Origin: Acidobacteriota bacterium
Lineage (GTDB): Bacteria > Acidobacteriota > Terriglobia > Terriglobales > SCQP01
Assembly: GCA_027459505.1 (NCBI GenBank)
Contig: DAIDIE010000022.1
Span: 1-64,000, forward strand
Direction of reading: 5' to 3'
Length of the DNA: 64,000 nucleotides
The stretch's first letter is position 1. Each line of letters begins with the position of its first letter. The notes under the pieces were generated by a model. It made no database searches. It saw only the letters and a program-made list of their open reading frames with translations, and was not told the origin of the DNA. Position numbers and translations under genes: made by a program. Shown here piece by piece: positions 23,802 to 33,040 of this stretch.

Positions 23802-25364
23802 ATGGCGACCCAACAAGCACTCAAGTCGCACCTGAAACTGTTGCTCGTTGAAGACAATGAGCAGGACGCGCAGCTCATGCTGCGCACCATTAGCCGCGCC
23901 GGCTACCAGGTCACGCACGAACGCGCCGCCACCGCCGACGAGTTGCGGCGCGCGCTGGGTAGCCCCACCCCTTGGGATATGGTGATCTGCGATTTCACCC
24001 TTCCTGGCTTCAGCGGCGCCGCTGCTCTGGAAATCGTTCGCAAGCACAGCGCCGAACTCCCCTTCATCTTCCTCTCCGGCACCATCGGCGAGGAAACCGC
24101 GGTGCAGGCCATACGGGCTGGCGCGCAGGATTACATCCTCAAAGACCGTTCCGCCCGCCTGATTCCCGCCATTGAGCGCGAACTGCAGGAATCGCAGCGC
24201 CGCCGGGAACATCAGGAGAGTGAAAAACGTATTCAACAGTTGGAGCGTTTCGAGGGGCTGGGAAAACTGGCCGGTGGCATCGCCCACGACTTTAATAACG
24301 TGCTGGCCGCCATCCTGGGCTGGGCGGAAATGGGCGAGGAGATGTCGCCGCAAGATTCCACCGCGCACGCCTACTTCCAGCATATCCGCGAGAACTCCAC
24401 GCGCGCCGCCGCTCTTACTCAGCAGTTGCTGGCCTACGCGCGGCAGCAGCCCTTAAAGAAAATGGATCTCAATCTCAATCAACTGGTCCATGATGTGCTG
24501 CCCCTCCTGCAGAAGGGGTTGGGGCCGAGGGTCGAGTTGCTGCTCGAACTGCATCCATCACTGCCTAACGTCCACGCGGACGGTTCGCAGTTGGAGCAGG
24601 TGCTGATGAACCTCTGCTTCAACGCCCGCGACGCCATGCCGGAGGGCGGCCGCTTGTGGATTACCACCCGCCGCCATGCGTCCACCGCGGAAGTTGTTCT
24701 CGAAGTGCAGGACAGCGGGCCGGGCATTCCCCCGGAAATATTGCGGCACGTCTTCGAGCCCTTCTTTACCACCAAGGAAGTTGGCAAAGGCACCGGCCTG
24801 GGACTCTCCACCGCAATGGGCATCATCAAACAACACGGCGGAACGCTGGAAGCGGAGAGCAACCTTGGCCAGGGCGCGCTGTTCCGCGTGCGGTTGCCGG
24901 AGAGTGGCAGCGCCGCTTACCAGAGTGATTCCGGCACTCCCAGGGGCCTGCCCCTGGGAACGGAATGCGTCCTGCTCGCCGACGACGATACCGCTGTGCG
25001 CCGCATGACCGAGACCGCGCTGCAGCGGCTCGGCTACAAGGTCATCCAGGCGCAAAACGGGGTTGAGGCCGTCGAGCTGTTCCGCCGCGCCCCGGAGTCG
25101 ATTGACGTAGTCGTTACCGACGTGGTCATGCCCACCCAGACCGGCCCTGACGCCTATTTGGAAATGGTGGCCCTGCGTCCGGACCTGCCGGTGGTCTTCA
25201 CTTCCGGCTACGCCGAGGACCTTTCCTGGGACCGGCTGCAGCCCTGGTTGGCCTCCGGGCGGGCCCTGCGCCTGCAAAAACCCTACCGCGGCACCGAACT
25301 GGCCCACGCGCTTCGCAAGCTGCTGGACCCCACTCTCAAACCGAAGCTGATCATTCCGGATTAA
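23802..25364 (+). CDS. Soluble hybrid histidine kinase, REC-HisKA-HATPase-REC
   Basis: 520 residues from ATG 23802 behind AGGACAGGAA. Receiver 1 (residues 10-130) has the phospho-acceptor Asp in VICDFTLPG. The HisKA domain has GGIAHDFNN with His162. The HATPase domain has NLCFNARDAMP, DSGPGIPP and GKGTGLGLST, and receiver 2 (about 395-510) has VVTDVVMP. There are no membrane helices and no PAS or other input domain, so the N-terminal receiver is the likely input: it may be phosphorylated by another kinase. No DNA-binding output. The MEDS-domain gene 157 bases downstream is a candidate partner. Confidence 0.9.
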   Translation: MATQQALKSHLKLLLVEDNEQDAQLMLRTISRAGYQVTHERAATADELRRALGSPTPWDMVICDFTLPGFSGAAALEIVRKHSAELPFIFLSGTIGEETAVQAIRAGAQDYILKDRSARLIPAIERELQESQRRREHQESEKRIQQLERFEGLGKLAGGIAHDFNNVLAAILGWAEMGEEMSPQDSTAHAYFQHIRENSTRAAALTQQLLAYARQQPLKKMDLNLNQLVHDVLPLLQKGLGPRVELLLELHPSLPNVHADGSQLEQVLMNLCFNARDAMPEGGRLWITTRRHASTAEVVLEVQDSGPGIPPEILRHVFEPFFTTKEVGKGTGLGLSTAMGIIKQHGGTLEAESNLGQGALFRVRLPESGSAAYQSDSGTPRGLPLGTECVLLADDDTAVRRMTETALQRLGYKVIQAQNGVEAVELFRRAPESIDVVVTDVVMPTQTGPDAYLEMVALRPDLPVVFTSGYAEDLSWDRLQPWLASGRALRLQKPYRGTELAHALRKLLDPTLKPKLIIPD

Positions 25365-25521
25365 AAACTGATCAAAGAGGCAACGCTATTTTGGGTGGCG
25401 GCATCTTCCATTAAAGTGCCTGCCGCCGATATTTGTGTCCCTGAACGGGCCCTGTTGTCCCCTTCTGTGACGTATCTCCCGGGCCTGGCAAAATTCCGAT
25501 ACGCGTTTTGCCGGGGACACA

Positions 25522-26337
25522 ATGCATCCAGACGCAGCTCACTGCCACTTTCTCCGGCTCTTTCACACAAATTCCGCCATCGCTGCCGACCTCGTCAGCC
25601 AGACCCAGGCGGTGCTGGCTCAGGGGGACGTGATGGTGGCCATTGTCGCGCCGCCGCGGCTCAACGTGCTCCATCAAATCCTTCCTTTGCCGCCGCAGCC
25701 CAGTGCCCGTGTTCAACTCTATAGCGCGGAAGAGATGCTGCCTGGGCTGTGGGATGGCAAGCGGCTTCAACAGGAGCGTTTCCTGGCGCAAGCGGAACAG
25801 TTGCTGCAATGCGGCCGGCGCGCTGCGGAGCGGCGAGGCGGCCGCTTGGTGGTCTGGGGCGAGCTGGTGTTGATGCTCTGGAAAGAGCGCGCCTTCCGGG
25901 CTGCCTTGCAATTGGAAGAGCTCTGGAATGGGCTTGCTGCGCAGCATAGCTTAACCCTGAACTGTCCCCTGCTGACCGCTTCCGCCCCAGTCGGCTCCGA
26001 GGTGTTGGCCCTGCTGGAAGCCTGCGCCGTGCATAGCGCCCTGGCCGCGCCAGAGAGAAGTCTCAGCAAAACCAATATTGCGGTGGACCCCGCGCTCCGC
26101 GAGTTCATGCGCCGGCGTGTGGAACTCGGTGGTGGCACCTTCATTGGGGTGATTGCCGACCGGGTTTGGTTCCGTGCCGCCCAGAACCAGCCGGAGGTGG
26201 TTTCCGTCGCTTGCGATGCCTGCACCGCTGTAAGCGTTCGCGAGCAGTTGGACCGCCAGCGCCTGCGACAAGCGCAAAACCGCCCGGCCGATCACGATCC
26301 GGTGCTGCTGCTGGAACGGCTGTTCGGGGCCGCCTGA
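25522..26337 (+). CDS. MEDS-domain (DcmR-like sensory) protein
   Basis: 271 residues, no signal peptide. The middle of the protein reads WGELVLMLWKERAFRAALQLEELWNGLA, matching the hallmark of MEDS (methanogen/methylotroph DcmR sensory) domains, a RecA-like fold without a classical Walker A. MEDS proteins often accompany or are fused to histidine kinases, which fits the hybrid kinase upstream. The ligand is unknown. The C-terminal about 80 residues (from ALREFMRRR) are not assigned. Confidence 0.75.
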   Translation: MHPDAAHCHFLRLFHTNSAIAADLVSQTQAVLAQGDVMVAIVAPPRLNVLHQILPLPPQPSARVQLYSAEEMLPGLWDGKRLQQERFLAQAEQLLQCGRRAAERRGGRLVVWGELVLMLWKERAFRAALQLEELWNGLAAQHSLTLNCPLLTASAPVGSEVLALLEACAVHSALAAPERSLSKTNIAVDPALREFMRRRVELGGGTFIGVIADRVWFRAAQNQPEVVSVACDACTAVSVREQLDRQRLRQAQNRPADHDPVLLLERLFGAA

Positions 26338-26507
26338 GGCCGGCGCAGCCGGTGGTCAGTTCCCGGCGAAACAGGTAACAGCGCTCAGCTCACAGTTCAC
26401 CATCGAGTGTTGCTGTATACAATGACTGCAATGCAACTCACCCGCAACGCCCAGCCGCGTTCCTGCCGAGCTCATGCGCGCCGCCAGCCCTGGCAATGCC
26501 CCACAGA

Positions 26508-26535
26508 CAACTGACAACCGGCAACTGACAACTGA
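26508..26535 (+). repeat. 7-bp tandem array (CAACTGA type)
   Basis: Four heptamers: CAACTGA, CAACCGG, CAACTGA, CAACTGA. The surrounding bases 26338-26661 hold no recognisable gene. Confidence 0.75.
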
Positions 26536-26661
26536 TGAGCGTGGCAGGGTGCTGGGCGGATGAGCGATCTGGGGTCGAGTCGCGGGCATAAGAAGGATTC
26601 CCAATTTGGATGCGCCGAAGTTCGGCGGCAGACCCCTTGAGCCCCCAGGACTGCATCTGAG

Positions 26662-26993
26662 TTATTGAAGCGGTAGTCGTAAATGGCCAAGGGCAGGCGC
26701 GAGAGCCTGCACCCAAAGGGCGAATAGTCCCAAAAAGCCGATAAGCGCTCCAGGGGTGGCGAAATGCCTCCGCAACAGATTCCGGGGCTTTCCCCCGCTT
26801 GCCTGGGTACGGAAGAATCCGCGCGCCGCCTGGCCCAGATCCCGGACACCGCCAAAGAACTGCTCGCATCCGAAGGCGGCCACCACTAAGCTAAGCCGGC
26901 GAATGGGGGCGTGAACCGCGCCCGGCCAGCCGGTCGGTAACCTATAGCCCAGCGTGCCAGCTACTTCCGCCAGCCGCTCCGGCGTTACCATAG
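26662..26993 (-). CDS. Hypothetical small protein divergent from hpd
   Basis: 110 residues from ATG 26993 ([19 protein letters not shown]), with one hydrophobic segment near the C-terminus ([20 protein letters not shown]). The frame stays open far upstream antisense to hpd and hmgA, which is a composition effect, so only this part outside the known genes is proposed. No family recognised and no clear ribosome binding site. It may be spurious. Confidence 0.3.
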
Positions 26994-27015
26994 CCCTATA
27001 GCAGGAAGGTGTTCC

Positions 27016-28173
27016 ATGGACACCAACAACTCCACCGCCGTTCTCGATCCGGGAACTGGTTCTAACCCCAACGCTACCCACCCGTTCAAACTGAAGCGTA
27101 TTCACCATGTGCAGTTTCTGGTCGGCAACGCCAAGCAGGCGGCCTTTTACTATCGCAAGGCGTTTGGCTTCTCGCAGGTGGCCTATAGCGGATTGGAAAC
27201 CGGCAACCGCGACTTCGCCTCGTATCTGCTCGAGCAGGGCAAGGCGCGCTTTCTGATTACCACGCCCTTGCGCCCCGCCTCCGCCGAAGCGGAGCACGTG
27301 GGGCGCCATGGAGATGGCGTCTTCGACCTGGCCTTTGAAGTCGACGACGCGGTGCAGGCCTATAACGCCGCCCTGGCGCGCGGCGCGCGTCCCGCCATTG
27401 AACCGCACAGCATTGGCAGCGAGCTGCCGCCGGGAAGCCCGGGAACGGTCTGTCGCGCCGCCATCCATACCTACGGCGACACGCTGCACTCGTTTATCTC
27501 CTACCACGGTTTCCAGGGCGTCTTTCTCCCCGGCTTTGTCGAGGCGCCGCTGCCAACCGAGGCGGTGGGCATCTTGCGCATCGATCACGCTGTGGGCAAC
27601 GTCGAGCTCGGCGCCATGGACGAGTGGGCCGCCTGGTACAGTAACGTGCTTGGCTTCAAACGCTTCATCAGCTTTGACGACAAGGATATTTCCACCGAGT
27701 ACAGCGCCTTGATGAGCGTTGTCATGTCCGACGATTCCTACTCGATCAAGTTCCCCATCAACGAACCGGCGGCGGGCCGCAAAAAAAGCCAGATTGACGA
27801 GTACCTGGACGCTTATGAAGGGCCCGGCGTGCAGCACATCGCCTTGCTGACCAACGATATTATCCACACCGTCACCGCGCTGCAGGCCAATGGGGTGGAG
27901 TTTCTGCGCGTGCCCGACGCCTATTACCAGCTGCTGCCCGAACGTGTGGGCACGATCGACGAGACCATGGCTCGGATTCAGCAGTTGGGCATCCTCGTGG
28001 ACCGCGATGAGGATGGTTACCTGCTGCAAATCTTCAGCAAGCCGGTTGAAGACCGCCCCACGCTCTTCTATGAAATCATTCAGCGCAAGGGCAGCAAGGG
28101 GTTCGGCAAGGGCAACTTCCGCGCCTTGTTTGAAGCCATTGAACGCGAACAGGCGCGGCGCGGCAACCTGTGA
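27016..28173 (+). CDS. hpd: 4-hydroxyphenylpyruvate dioxygenase
   Basis: 385 residues, two vicinal-oxygen-chelate domains. It converts 4-hydroxyphenylpyruvate to homogentisate in tyrosine breakdown. Iron ligands of the C-terminal domain are visible as His191 (RIDHAVGN), His274 ([11 protein letters not shown]) and Glu353 ([10 protein letters not shown]), and the family tail [15 protein letters not shown] is present. AGGAAGG precedes the ATG. First gene of a four-gene operon; hmgA follows after 15 bases. Confidence 0.96.
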   Translation: MDTNNSTAVLDPGTGSNPNATHPFKLKRIHHVQFLVGNAKQAAFYYRKAFGFSQVAYSGLETGNRDFASYLLEQGKARFLITTPLRPASAEAEHVGRHGDGVFDLAFEVDDAVQAYNAALARGARPAIEPHSIGSELPPGSPGTVCRAAIHTYGDTLHSFISYHGFQGVFLPGFVEAPLPTEAVGILRIDHAVGNVELGAMDEWAAWYSNVLGFKRFISFDDKDISTEYSALMSVVMSDDSYSIKFPINEPAAGRKKSQIDEYLDAYEGPGVQHIALLTNDIIHTVTALQANGVEFLRVPDAYYQLLPERVGTIDETMARIQQLGILVDRDEDGYLLQIFSKPVEDRPTLFYEIIQRKGSKGFGKGNFRALFEAIEREQARRGNL

Positions 28174-28188
28174 ACGGAGGAGGCGCGC

Positions 28189-29436
28189 ATGCCCCGCTAC
28201 CACCAGCTTGGAACCGTGCCGCACAAACGGCATAGCGTGTTTCGCAAGCCCGACCACTCGCTCTACACCGAGGAGCTGATCGGCAACCATGGCTTTACCG
28301 GCCTCTCCTCGCTGCTCTACCATCTGGCGGCGCCCACCCGCGTGAAGAGTATCCGCAAGCTGCGCGAACTGCACTGGCATGCGGAAACCGGCGCGGCCTT
28401 CCGCCACCGCCACTTCCGCACCGGCAAGCTGACCGCCACCGGCAGCCCCACCCTCGATCCGGTGCCGCTCCTGTTCAACCAGGATGTGGCGCTCTCCGTC
28501 GTCGAGCCGGCGCAGAGCGACGAGTTCTTCTACCGCAATGCCCAGGCCGATCTGTTGGTCTACGTCGCCAAAGGCGGCGGCGTGCTGGCCACGCCCTTGG
28601 GTGAGCTGCCGTTCCGCGAGGGCGATTACCTGGTGATTCCGCGCGGCATTCTGCACCAGTACCGCTTGCAGGACGGGTCCGCCCGGTTGCTGGTCATCGA
28701 GAGCACGGGAGCGATCCGCACTCCAAAGCGTTACCGCAACGAGTTTGGGCAGCTCATGGAAAACGCTCCTTTTTCCGAACGCGACATACGGGTTCCTGAA
28801 CATCTGGTCACGCATGACGAGAAGGGGGACTTTCGCCTGGTGGTGAAGAAGGCGAATGAGCTGACGGAACTGGTGTTGGACCACCACCCCTTTGATCTGA
28901 TCGGCTGGGATGGCTATTACTACCCTTGGGCGCTCAACATTCACGACTTCGAGCCGCGCGTGGGGCGGTTCCATTTGCCGCCGCCCACCCACCAGACGTT
29001 CGAGGGTGACGGCTTTGTGGTCTGCTCGTTTTGCCCGCGTCCATTCGACTTCGATCCGCAGAGCGTTCCCGCCCCCTACAACCATTCCAACGTGGAGTCG
29101 GATGAAGTGATCTTCTACGCCAGCGCGGAGTTCATGAGCCGCAAGGGCGTGGAGTTTGGCTCGCTGACACTGCATCCGGACGGCATTCCTCACGGTCCGC
29201 ATCCCGGTCTCACCGAAGCTTCCATCGGGAAAAAGGCGACGCAGGAACTGGCCGTGATGGTTGATACCTTCCGTCCGCTGCATGTTAGCGAGCAGGCCCT
29301 GCAGGTCGAGGATCAGCATTATTTCCTCTCCTGGGTGGATGACGAAAACGCTCCTCCGCCCGGCTTGGGCAACGGCGACCGGCCATCACAGGCGGCGCCC
29401 CTCACAGCCGATCCGACCGAGGGAGAGCCGCGTTGA
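28189..29436 (+). CDS. hmgA: Homogentisate 1,2-dioxygenase
   Basis: 415 residues, cupin-type dioxygenase opening the homogentisate ring to maleylacetoacetate. Family features: LLVYVAKGGGVLATPLGELPF, VIPRGILHQYRL, YYYPWALNIHDFEP, and the metal-site region HPDGIPHGPHPG. It overlaps the next gene by four bases (GTTGAA region), so the downstream protein is likely made in step with it. Confidence 0.95.
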   Translation: MPRYHQLGTVPHKRHSVFRKPDHSLYTEELIGNHGFTGLSSLLYHLAAPTRVKSIRKLRELHWHAETGAAFRHRHFRTGKLTATGSPTLDPVPLLFNQDVALSVVEPAQSDEFFYRNAQADLLVYVAKGGGVLATPLGELPFREGDYLVIPRGILHQYRLQDGSARLLVIESTGAIRTPKRYRNEFGQLMENAPFSERDIRVPEHLVTHDEKGDFRLVVKKANELTELVLDHHPFDLIGWDGYYYPWALNIHDFEPRVGRFHLPPPTHQTFEGDGFVVCSFCPRPFDFDPQSVPAPYNHSNVESDEVIFYASAEFMSRKGVEFGSLTLHPDGIPHGPHPGLTEASIGKKATQELAVMVDTFRPLHVSEQALQVEDQHYFLSWVDDENAPPPGLGNGDRPSQAAPLTADPTEGEPR

Positions 29437-30353
29437 ATACCCTTGCCCATCTGCCGGAGCCTGCGCGTTTACCCGCCAGCCTGCGGGCGCTGCTGGCAGG
29501 CGCGATTGATTATGCGGGGCTGTTTCCGCCGGCGCGCCAGTCGATGGAGCAGACCGTACGGCAGTTTGTTGGCTATAAAGAGGGCGTGGAGCGCTGGGCT
29601 CTCGGCCGCCTGATTGTGCCCGCCGCGCACTGGCGAGAGTTCGTCGAAGCCCGCCGCGCCCATCCCAAGGGCGGCAACATTGGTCCCGTGGCCCTGGTGG
29701 TGGGTTCCGGGAGTGAGTTGCTGGATCTCGATGAACGCTGGCTCGAACGGGAAACGAAGGTGGACACCATCGAGGTGAGGTTCAACGACTTTGGCGAATT
29801 AGAAGAAGCGCGCTGGCCTGCGCGTTTGCGGGTGTTCATTGAAGTGGCGCCCGGGGAAGAGCTGGAAAACCGTGTGCAGCAGGTGGCGCGGCGGGGCGCG
29901 CACGTCAAGATCCGCACAGGAGGTTTGACTGCCGCGGCCTTTCCGCCGCCGCAAGAACTCGCCGCCTTTCTCCTGCTGGTGGCGCGGATAGGCGTACCTT
30001 GGAAGGCGACGGCGGGGCTGCATCACGCCCTGCGGGGAACCCATGCGCCGGATGCGGGCCAGCCGCCCTGCCTGATGCATGGCGTAATCAACTTCTTACT
30101 GGCCGCTGCGTGGACCTATGCCGCCGCGCGGGGGGTGTCGCCGGGGGCGCCGCAATCCGCGCTCGTCGAACTCCTGGAGGAGCGCGATGCCAGCGCCTTT
30201 CAATTCGATGATGCCGGCGCCACCTGGCGGAATTTGCACCTTTCGACACCGTTGTTGCGGCAGGCGCGGCAGGACTTTCCGGCATCGTTTGGCTCCTGTT
30301 CCTTCATCGAACCATTGGCGGAATGCGCGCTGTTATTTGGGCAAGAGCACTAA
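29433..30353 (+). CDS. Unknown conserved-looking protein inside the homogentisate operon
   Basis: 306 residues from a TTG start in a four-base overlap with hmgA (ATG alternatives are far inside). No signal peptide or membrane helix; looks like an alternating alpha/beta (possibly barrel) protein: DYAGLFPPARQSM near the N-terminus, RRGAHVKIRTGG in the middle, WKATAGLHHALRG, then HGVINFLLAAAWTYA and SFGSCSFIEPL. I do not recognise a named family. It sits exactly between the enzymes for homogentisate cleavage and fumarylacetoacetate cleavage, where a maleylacetoacetate isomerase (maiA, GST-like) would be expected, and no maiA is visible. It could fill that step or an accessory role; this is inference. 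Confidence 0.75.
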   Translation: MNTLAHLPEPARLPASLRALLAGAIDYAGLFPPARQSMEQTVRQFVGYKEGVERWALGRLIVPAAHWREFVEARRAHPKGGNIGPVALVVGSGSELLDLDERWLERETKVDTIEVRFNDFGELEEARWPARLRVFIEVAPGEELENRVQQVARRGAHVKIRTGGLTAAAFPPPQELAAFLLLVARIGVPWKATAGLHHALRGTHAPDAGQPPCLMHGVINFLLAAAWTYAAARGVSPGAPQSALVELLEERDASAFQFDDAGATWRNLHLSTPLLRQARQDFPASFGSCSFIEPLAECALLFGQEH

Positions 30354-30359
30354 CCCATC

Positions 30360-31670
30360 ATGGAAGAACAACCAATACCTGTGCGCAGTTGGTTGGCCTC
30401 CGCCAATAACGCCCACTGTTCCTTTCCCCTCTATCACTTGCCTTACGGGGTCTTTCGCCACCCCTCTTCCAGTGATGCGCGCCTGGGGGTGGCGATCGGC
30501 GACTCGGTTTTGGATCTGGGAGCGTGTCAGGCGCAGGATTTTTTTTCCGGGCTCGACGATCACATTCTGTTTTCTCTCCGCTGCCCGCATTTGAATGAAC
30601 TGGCGGAGTTGGGCCCGGCGGCCTGGCGCGCGCTGCGGCAGGTCCTCCTGCGCGTGCTCTCGGAAGAGTACCCGCACCGGGATTCCGTCCGGCACTGTCT
30701 GCTGCCGCTGGATCGCGTTGAGTTGCTTATGCCGCTCACCATCGGCGACTACACGGATTTCTACGCGTCGATTCATCACGCCACCAACGTGGGATCGATG
30801 TTCCGTCCGCAAAATCCGCTGCTGCCCAACTACAAGTACGTGCCGATCGCCTACCACGGGCGCACATCCTCGATCGTTTTAAGCGGCAGCCCGGCGCGGC
30901 GGCCGTGGGGACAAGTGCTGGCCGCCGGGGCCGAAGCGCCGGTGTTTCAGCCCAGCGCGATGCTCGATTACGAACTGGAACTGGCCGCGATTACCGGGCC
31001 GGGCAACGCGCCAGGACACCCGATTGCGCTCAGCCAGGCCGAGGACCACATCTTCGGCGTGTGCCTGGTCAATGACTGGTCGGCGCGCGATCTGCAGTCC
31101 TGGGAGTACCAGCCTCTCGGCCCCTTCTTGAGCAAAAACTTTGCCACCAGCATGGCGCCCTGGGTGACGCCCTGGGAGGCGCTGCAGCCCTTCCGCGCGC
31201 CCGCTTTTCCGCGTGCCGATGGTGATCCCCCGCCGCTTCCATACCTGGACGGCGAAGAGAACCGCGCGCGCGGAGGTCTGGACATTCAGGTAGAAGTGCT
31301 GTTGCGCAGCCAGCGGATGCGCCGCGACGGCATGGCGCCGCTGCGCGTCAGCGAGGGCAACACCCGCAACCTGTACTGGACCTTTGCGCAGATGCTCACC
31401 CACCACACCAGCAACGGCTGCAACCTTCGCCCAGCGGATATGTGTTGCAGTGGCACCATCTCCGGTCCTACTCCAGGCGAACGCGGCTGCCTGCTGGAAC
31501 GCACCTGGCGCGGCGCGCAGCCCCTCACCTTGCCCACCGGCGAGCAGCGCCGCTTTCTGGAAGATGGCGATGAGGTCATCCTGCGCGGCTGGTGCGAGCG
31601 CGGCGAGCTGTACCTTGGACTGGGAGAATGCCTAGGCGTCGTTGAAGCCGCCTTGCCCTTGGGCGACTAA
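30360..31670 (+). CDS. fahA: Fumarylacetoacetase
   Basis: 436 residues. Family marks: N-terminal FPLYHLPYGVF, catalytic-core DYTDFYASIHHATNVG, YKYVPIAYHGRTSSIV, LDYELELAA, FGVCLVNDWSARDLQSWEYQPLGPFLSKNF, and GTISGPTPGERGCLLE. Hydrolyses fumarylacetoacetate to fumarate and acetoacetate, ending the pathway. Begins six bases after the unknown protein. Confidence 0.96.
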   Translation: MEEQPIPVRSWLASANNAHCSFPLYHLPYGVFRHPSSSDARLGVAIGDSVLDLGACQAQDFFSGLDDHILFSLRCPHLNELAELGPAAWRALRQVLLRVLSEEYPHRDSVRHCLLPLDRVELLMPLTIGDYTDFYASIHHATNVGSMFRPQNPLLPNYKYVPIAYHGRTSSIVLSGSPARRPWGQVLAAGAEAPVFQPSAMLDYELELAAITGPGNAPGHPIALSQAEDHIFGVCLVNDWSARDLQSWEYQPLGPFLSKNFATSMAPWVTPWEALQPFRAPAFPRADGDPPPLPYLDGEENRARGGLDIQVEVLLRSQRMRRDGMAPLRVSEGNTRNLYWTFAQMLTHHTSNGCNLRPADMCCSGTISGPTPGERGCLLERTWRGAQPLTLPTGEQRRFLEDGDEVILRGWCERGELYLGLGECLGVVEAALPLGD

Positions 31671-31747
31671 GCGCGTTTTATGCAGTGAAACACCTCTTGC
31701 AGGCTCCCCTACAATGTTGGGGGAAGGGAACACACCTCATTACGTGT

Positions 31748-32992
31748 ATGCGAAACACAACCGGCTACCGCCTGCTGCTCTCCCTCTTCTTGTTGACCGC
31801 CACTCTTGCCGCCGCGCCAAACTCCGGCGCGCATCGGCGCACGTCCTGGGTGGGAAGCTGGGCTGCCGGACAACAGATTCCCGAGCCGCAAAACGCCCTT
31901 CCTCCCATGCCCGGTGATTTCACCTTGCGCCAGGTCGTGCATCTGTCCACGGGCGGCAATCAGGTCCGCATACGCCTTTCGAACGCCTTTGGCACGGCGC
32001 CGCTGCGCTTTGATGATGTGTATGTCGCGCGCCCCCTGGCCGGTTCGAGTGTGGATACCGCGACACAGCGGCGCGTCACCTTTTCCGGACGGACCAGCGT
32101 GACCGTCCCGGCGGGCGCCGACTACCTCTCCGACCCGATTGCGTTTCCGGTGCGGCCGCTGGCCAATCTGGCGATCTCGTTCCACCTGCGCCGCATGCCG
32201 CGCCGGCAAACCGGTCATCCGGGCTCGCGCGAGACGACGTACTTTGTCAACGGCAATCACGCCGCGGCCGCCTCATTGGCCGCCCCCCGCACGGTTGAGC
32301 ACTGGTACTTCCTGTCTGAAGTGGACGTGCCGGCGGCTCGTTCCCACGCTTTCTCTGTGGTGATCCTCGGTGACTCGATTACCGACGGCCATGCCGCCAC
32401 CACCAACGGCAACAACCGCTGGCCCGACGACTTAGCGCGTCGTATGCAGGCGGATCGCGAGCTGAAGAACGTTGGCGTTCTCAACGTGGGTATCGGAGGC
32501 AATCACCTGCTTACTGACGGCCTTGGCCCCAACGCGCTGGCCCGCTTTGATCGCGACGTGCTGGCGCGTGCCGGCGTGCGTGACGTGCTGGTGCTGGAAG
32601 GCGTAAACGATCTTGGCGGCCTGACCATCGCGCATCCGGTTTCGCCGGCGGAGCACGCGCGCCTGGTGCGGCGCATGATCGCCTCCTACCGGCAAATGAT
32701 TGCGCGCGCCCACGCCGCGCACCTGCGCATCATCGGCTGCACCATCATGCCGTTCGTTGGTTCCGGTTATTACCATCCCGGAGCGCCTACCGAGGCCGAT
32801 AGGCAAGCCGTAAACCGCTGGATCAGGGCGGCCGGACACTTTGATGCGGTGATCGATTTCGATAAAGTCATGCGCGATCCGCGCCACCCGGACCGCCTGC
32901 GCCCTAATCTCGATTGCGGCGATCACCTGCATCCCGACCCGGAAGGCTACGCCGTGATGGCGCGTGCGGTGCGGCTGAGCTTGTTGCGGTAG
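31748..32992 (+). CDS. Secreted SGNH/GDSL-family hydrolase
   Basis: 414 residues from ATG 31748, which gives a signal peptide (MRNTTGYRLLLSLFLLTATL); the frame is open to 31685 but those residues are hydrophilic. An N-terminal beta-domain (about 40-190) is followed by an SGNH domain: block I VVILGDSITDG (nucleophile Ser), GIGGNHLL, EGVNDLG, and the catalytic Asp/His in CGDHLHPDPEGY. Likely an extracytoplasmic esterase, for example deacetylating polysaccharide; substrate unknown. Its ribosome binding site is weak. Confidence 0.88.
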   Translation: MRNTTGYRLLLSLFLLTATLAAAPNSGAHRRTSWVGSWAAGQQIPEPQNALPPMPGDFTLRQVVHLSTGGNQVRIRLSNAFGTAPLRFDDVYVARPLAGSSVDTATQRRVTFSGRTSVTVPAGADYLSDPIAFPVRPLANLAISFHLRRMPRRQTGHPGSRETTYFVNGNHAAAASLAAPRTVEHWYFLSEVDVPAARSHAFSVVILGDSITDGHAATTNGNNRWPDDLARRMQADRELKNVGVLNVGIGGNHLLTDGLGPNALARFDRDVLARAGVRDVLVLEGVNDLGGLTIAHPVSPAEHARLVRRMIASYRQMIARAHAAHLRIIGCTIMPFVGSGYYHPGAPTEADRQAVNRWIRAAGHFDAVIDFDKVMRDPRHPDRLRPNLDCGDHLHPDPEGYAVMARAVRLSLLR

Positions 32993-33040
32993 CGTGCCGC
33001 GATAACGCGCCGGAATAAATGGAGTCCGGCCGCTGCGGAA

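Noticed and set aside
26662-29319. 885-codon minus-strand frame opposite hpd and hmgA
   Set aside because: Composition artefact over two confident enzymes; only the part outside them (26662-26993) is kept as a weak candidate.
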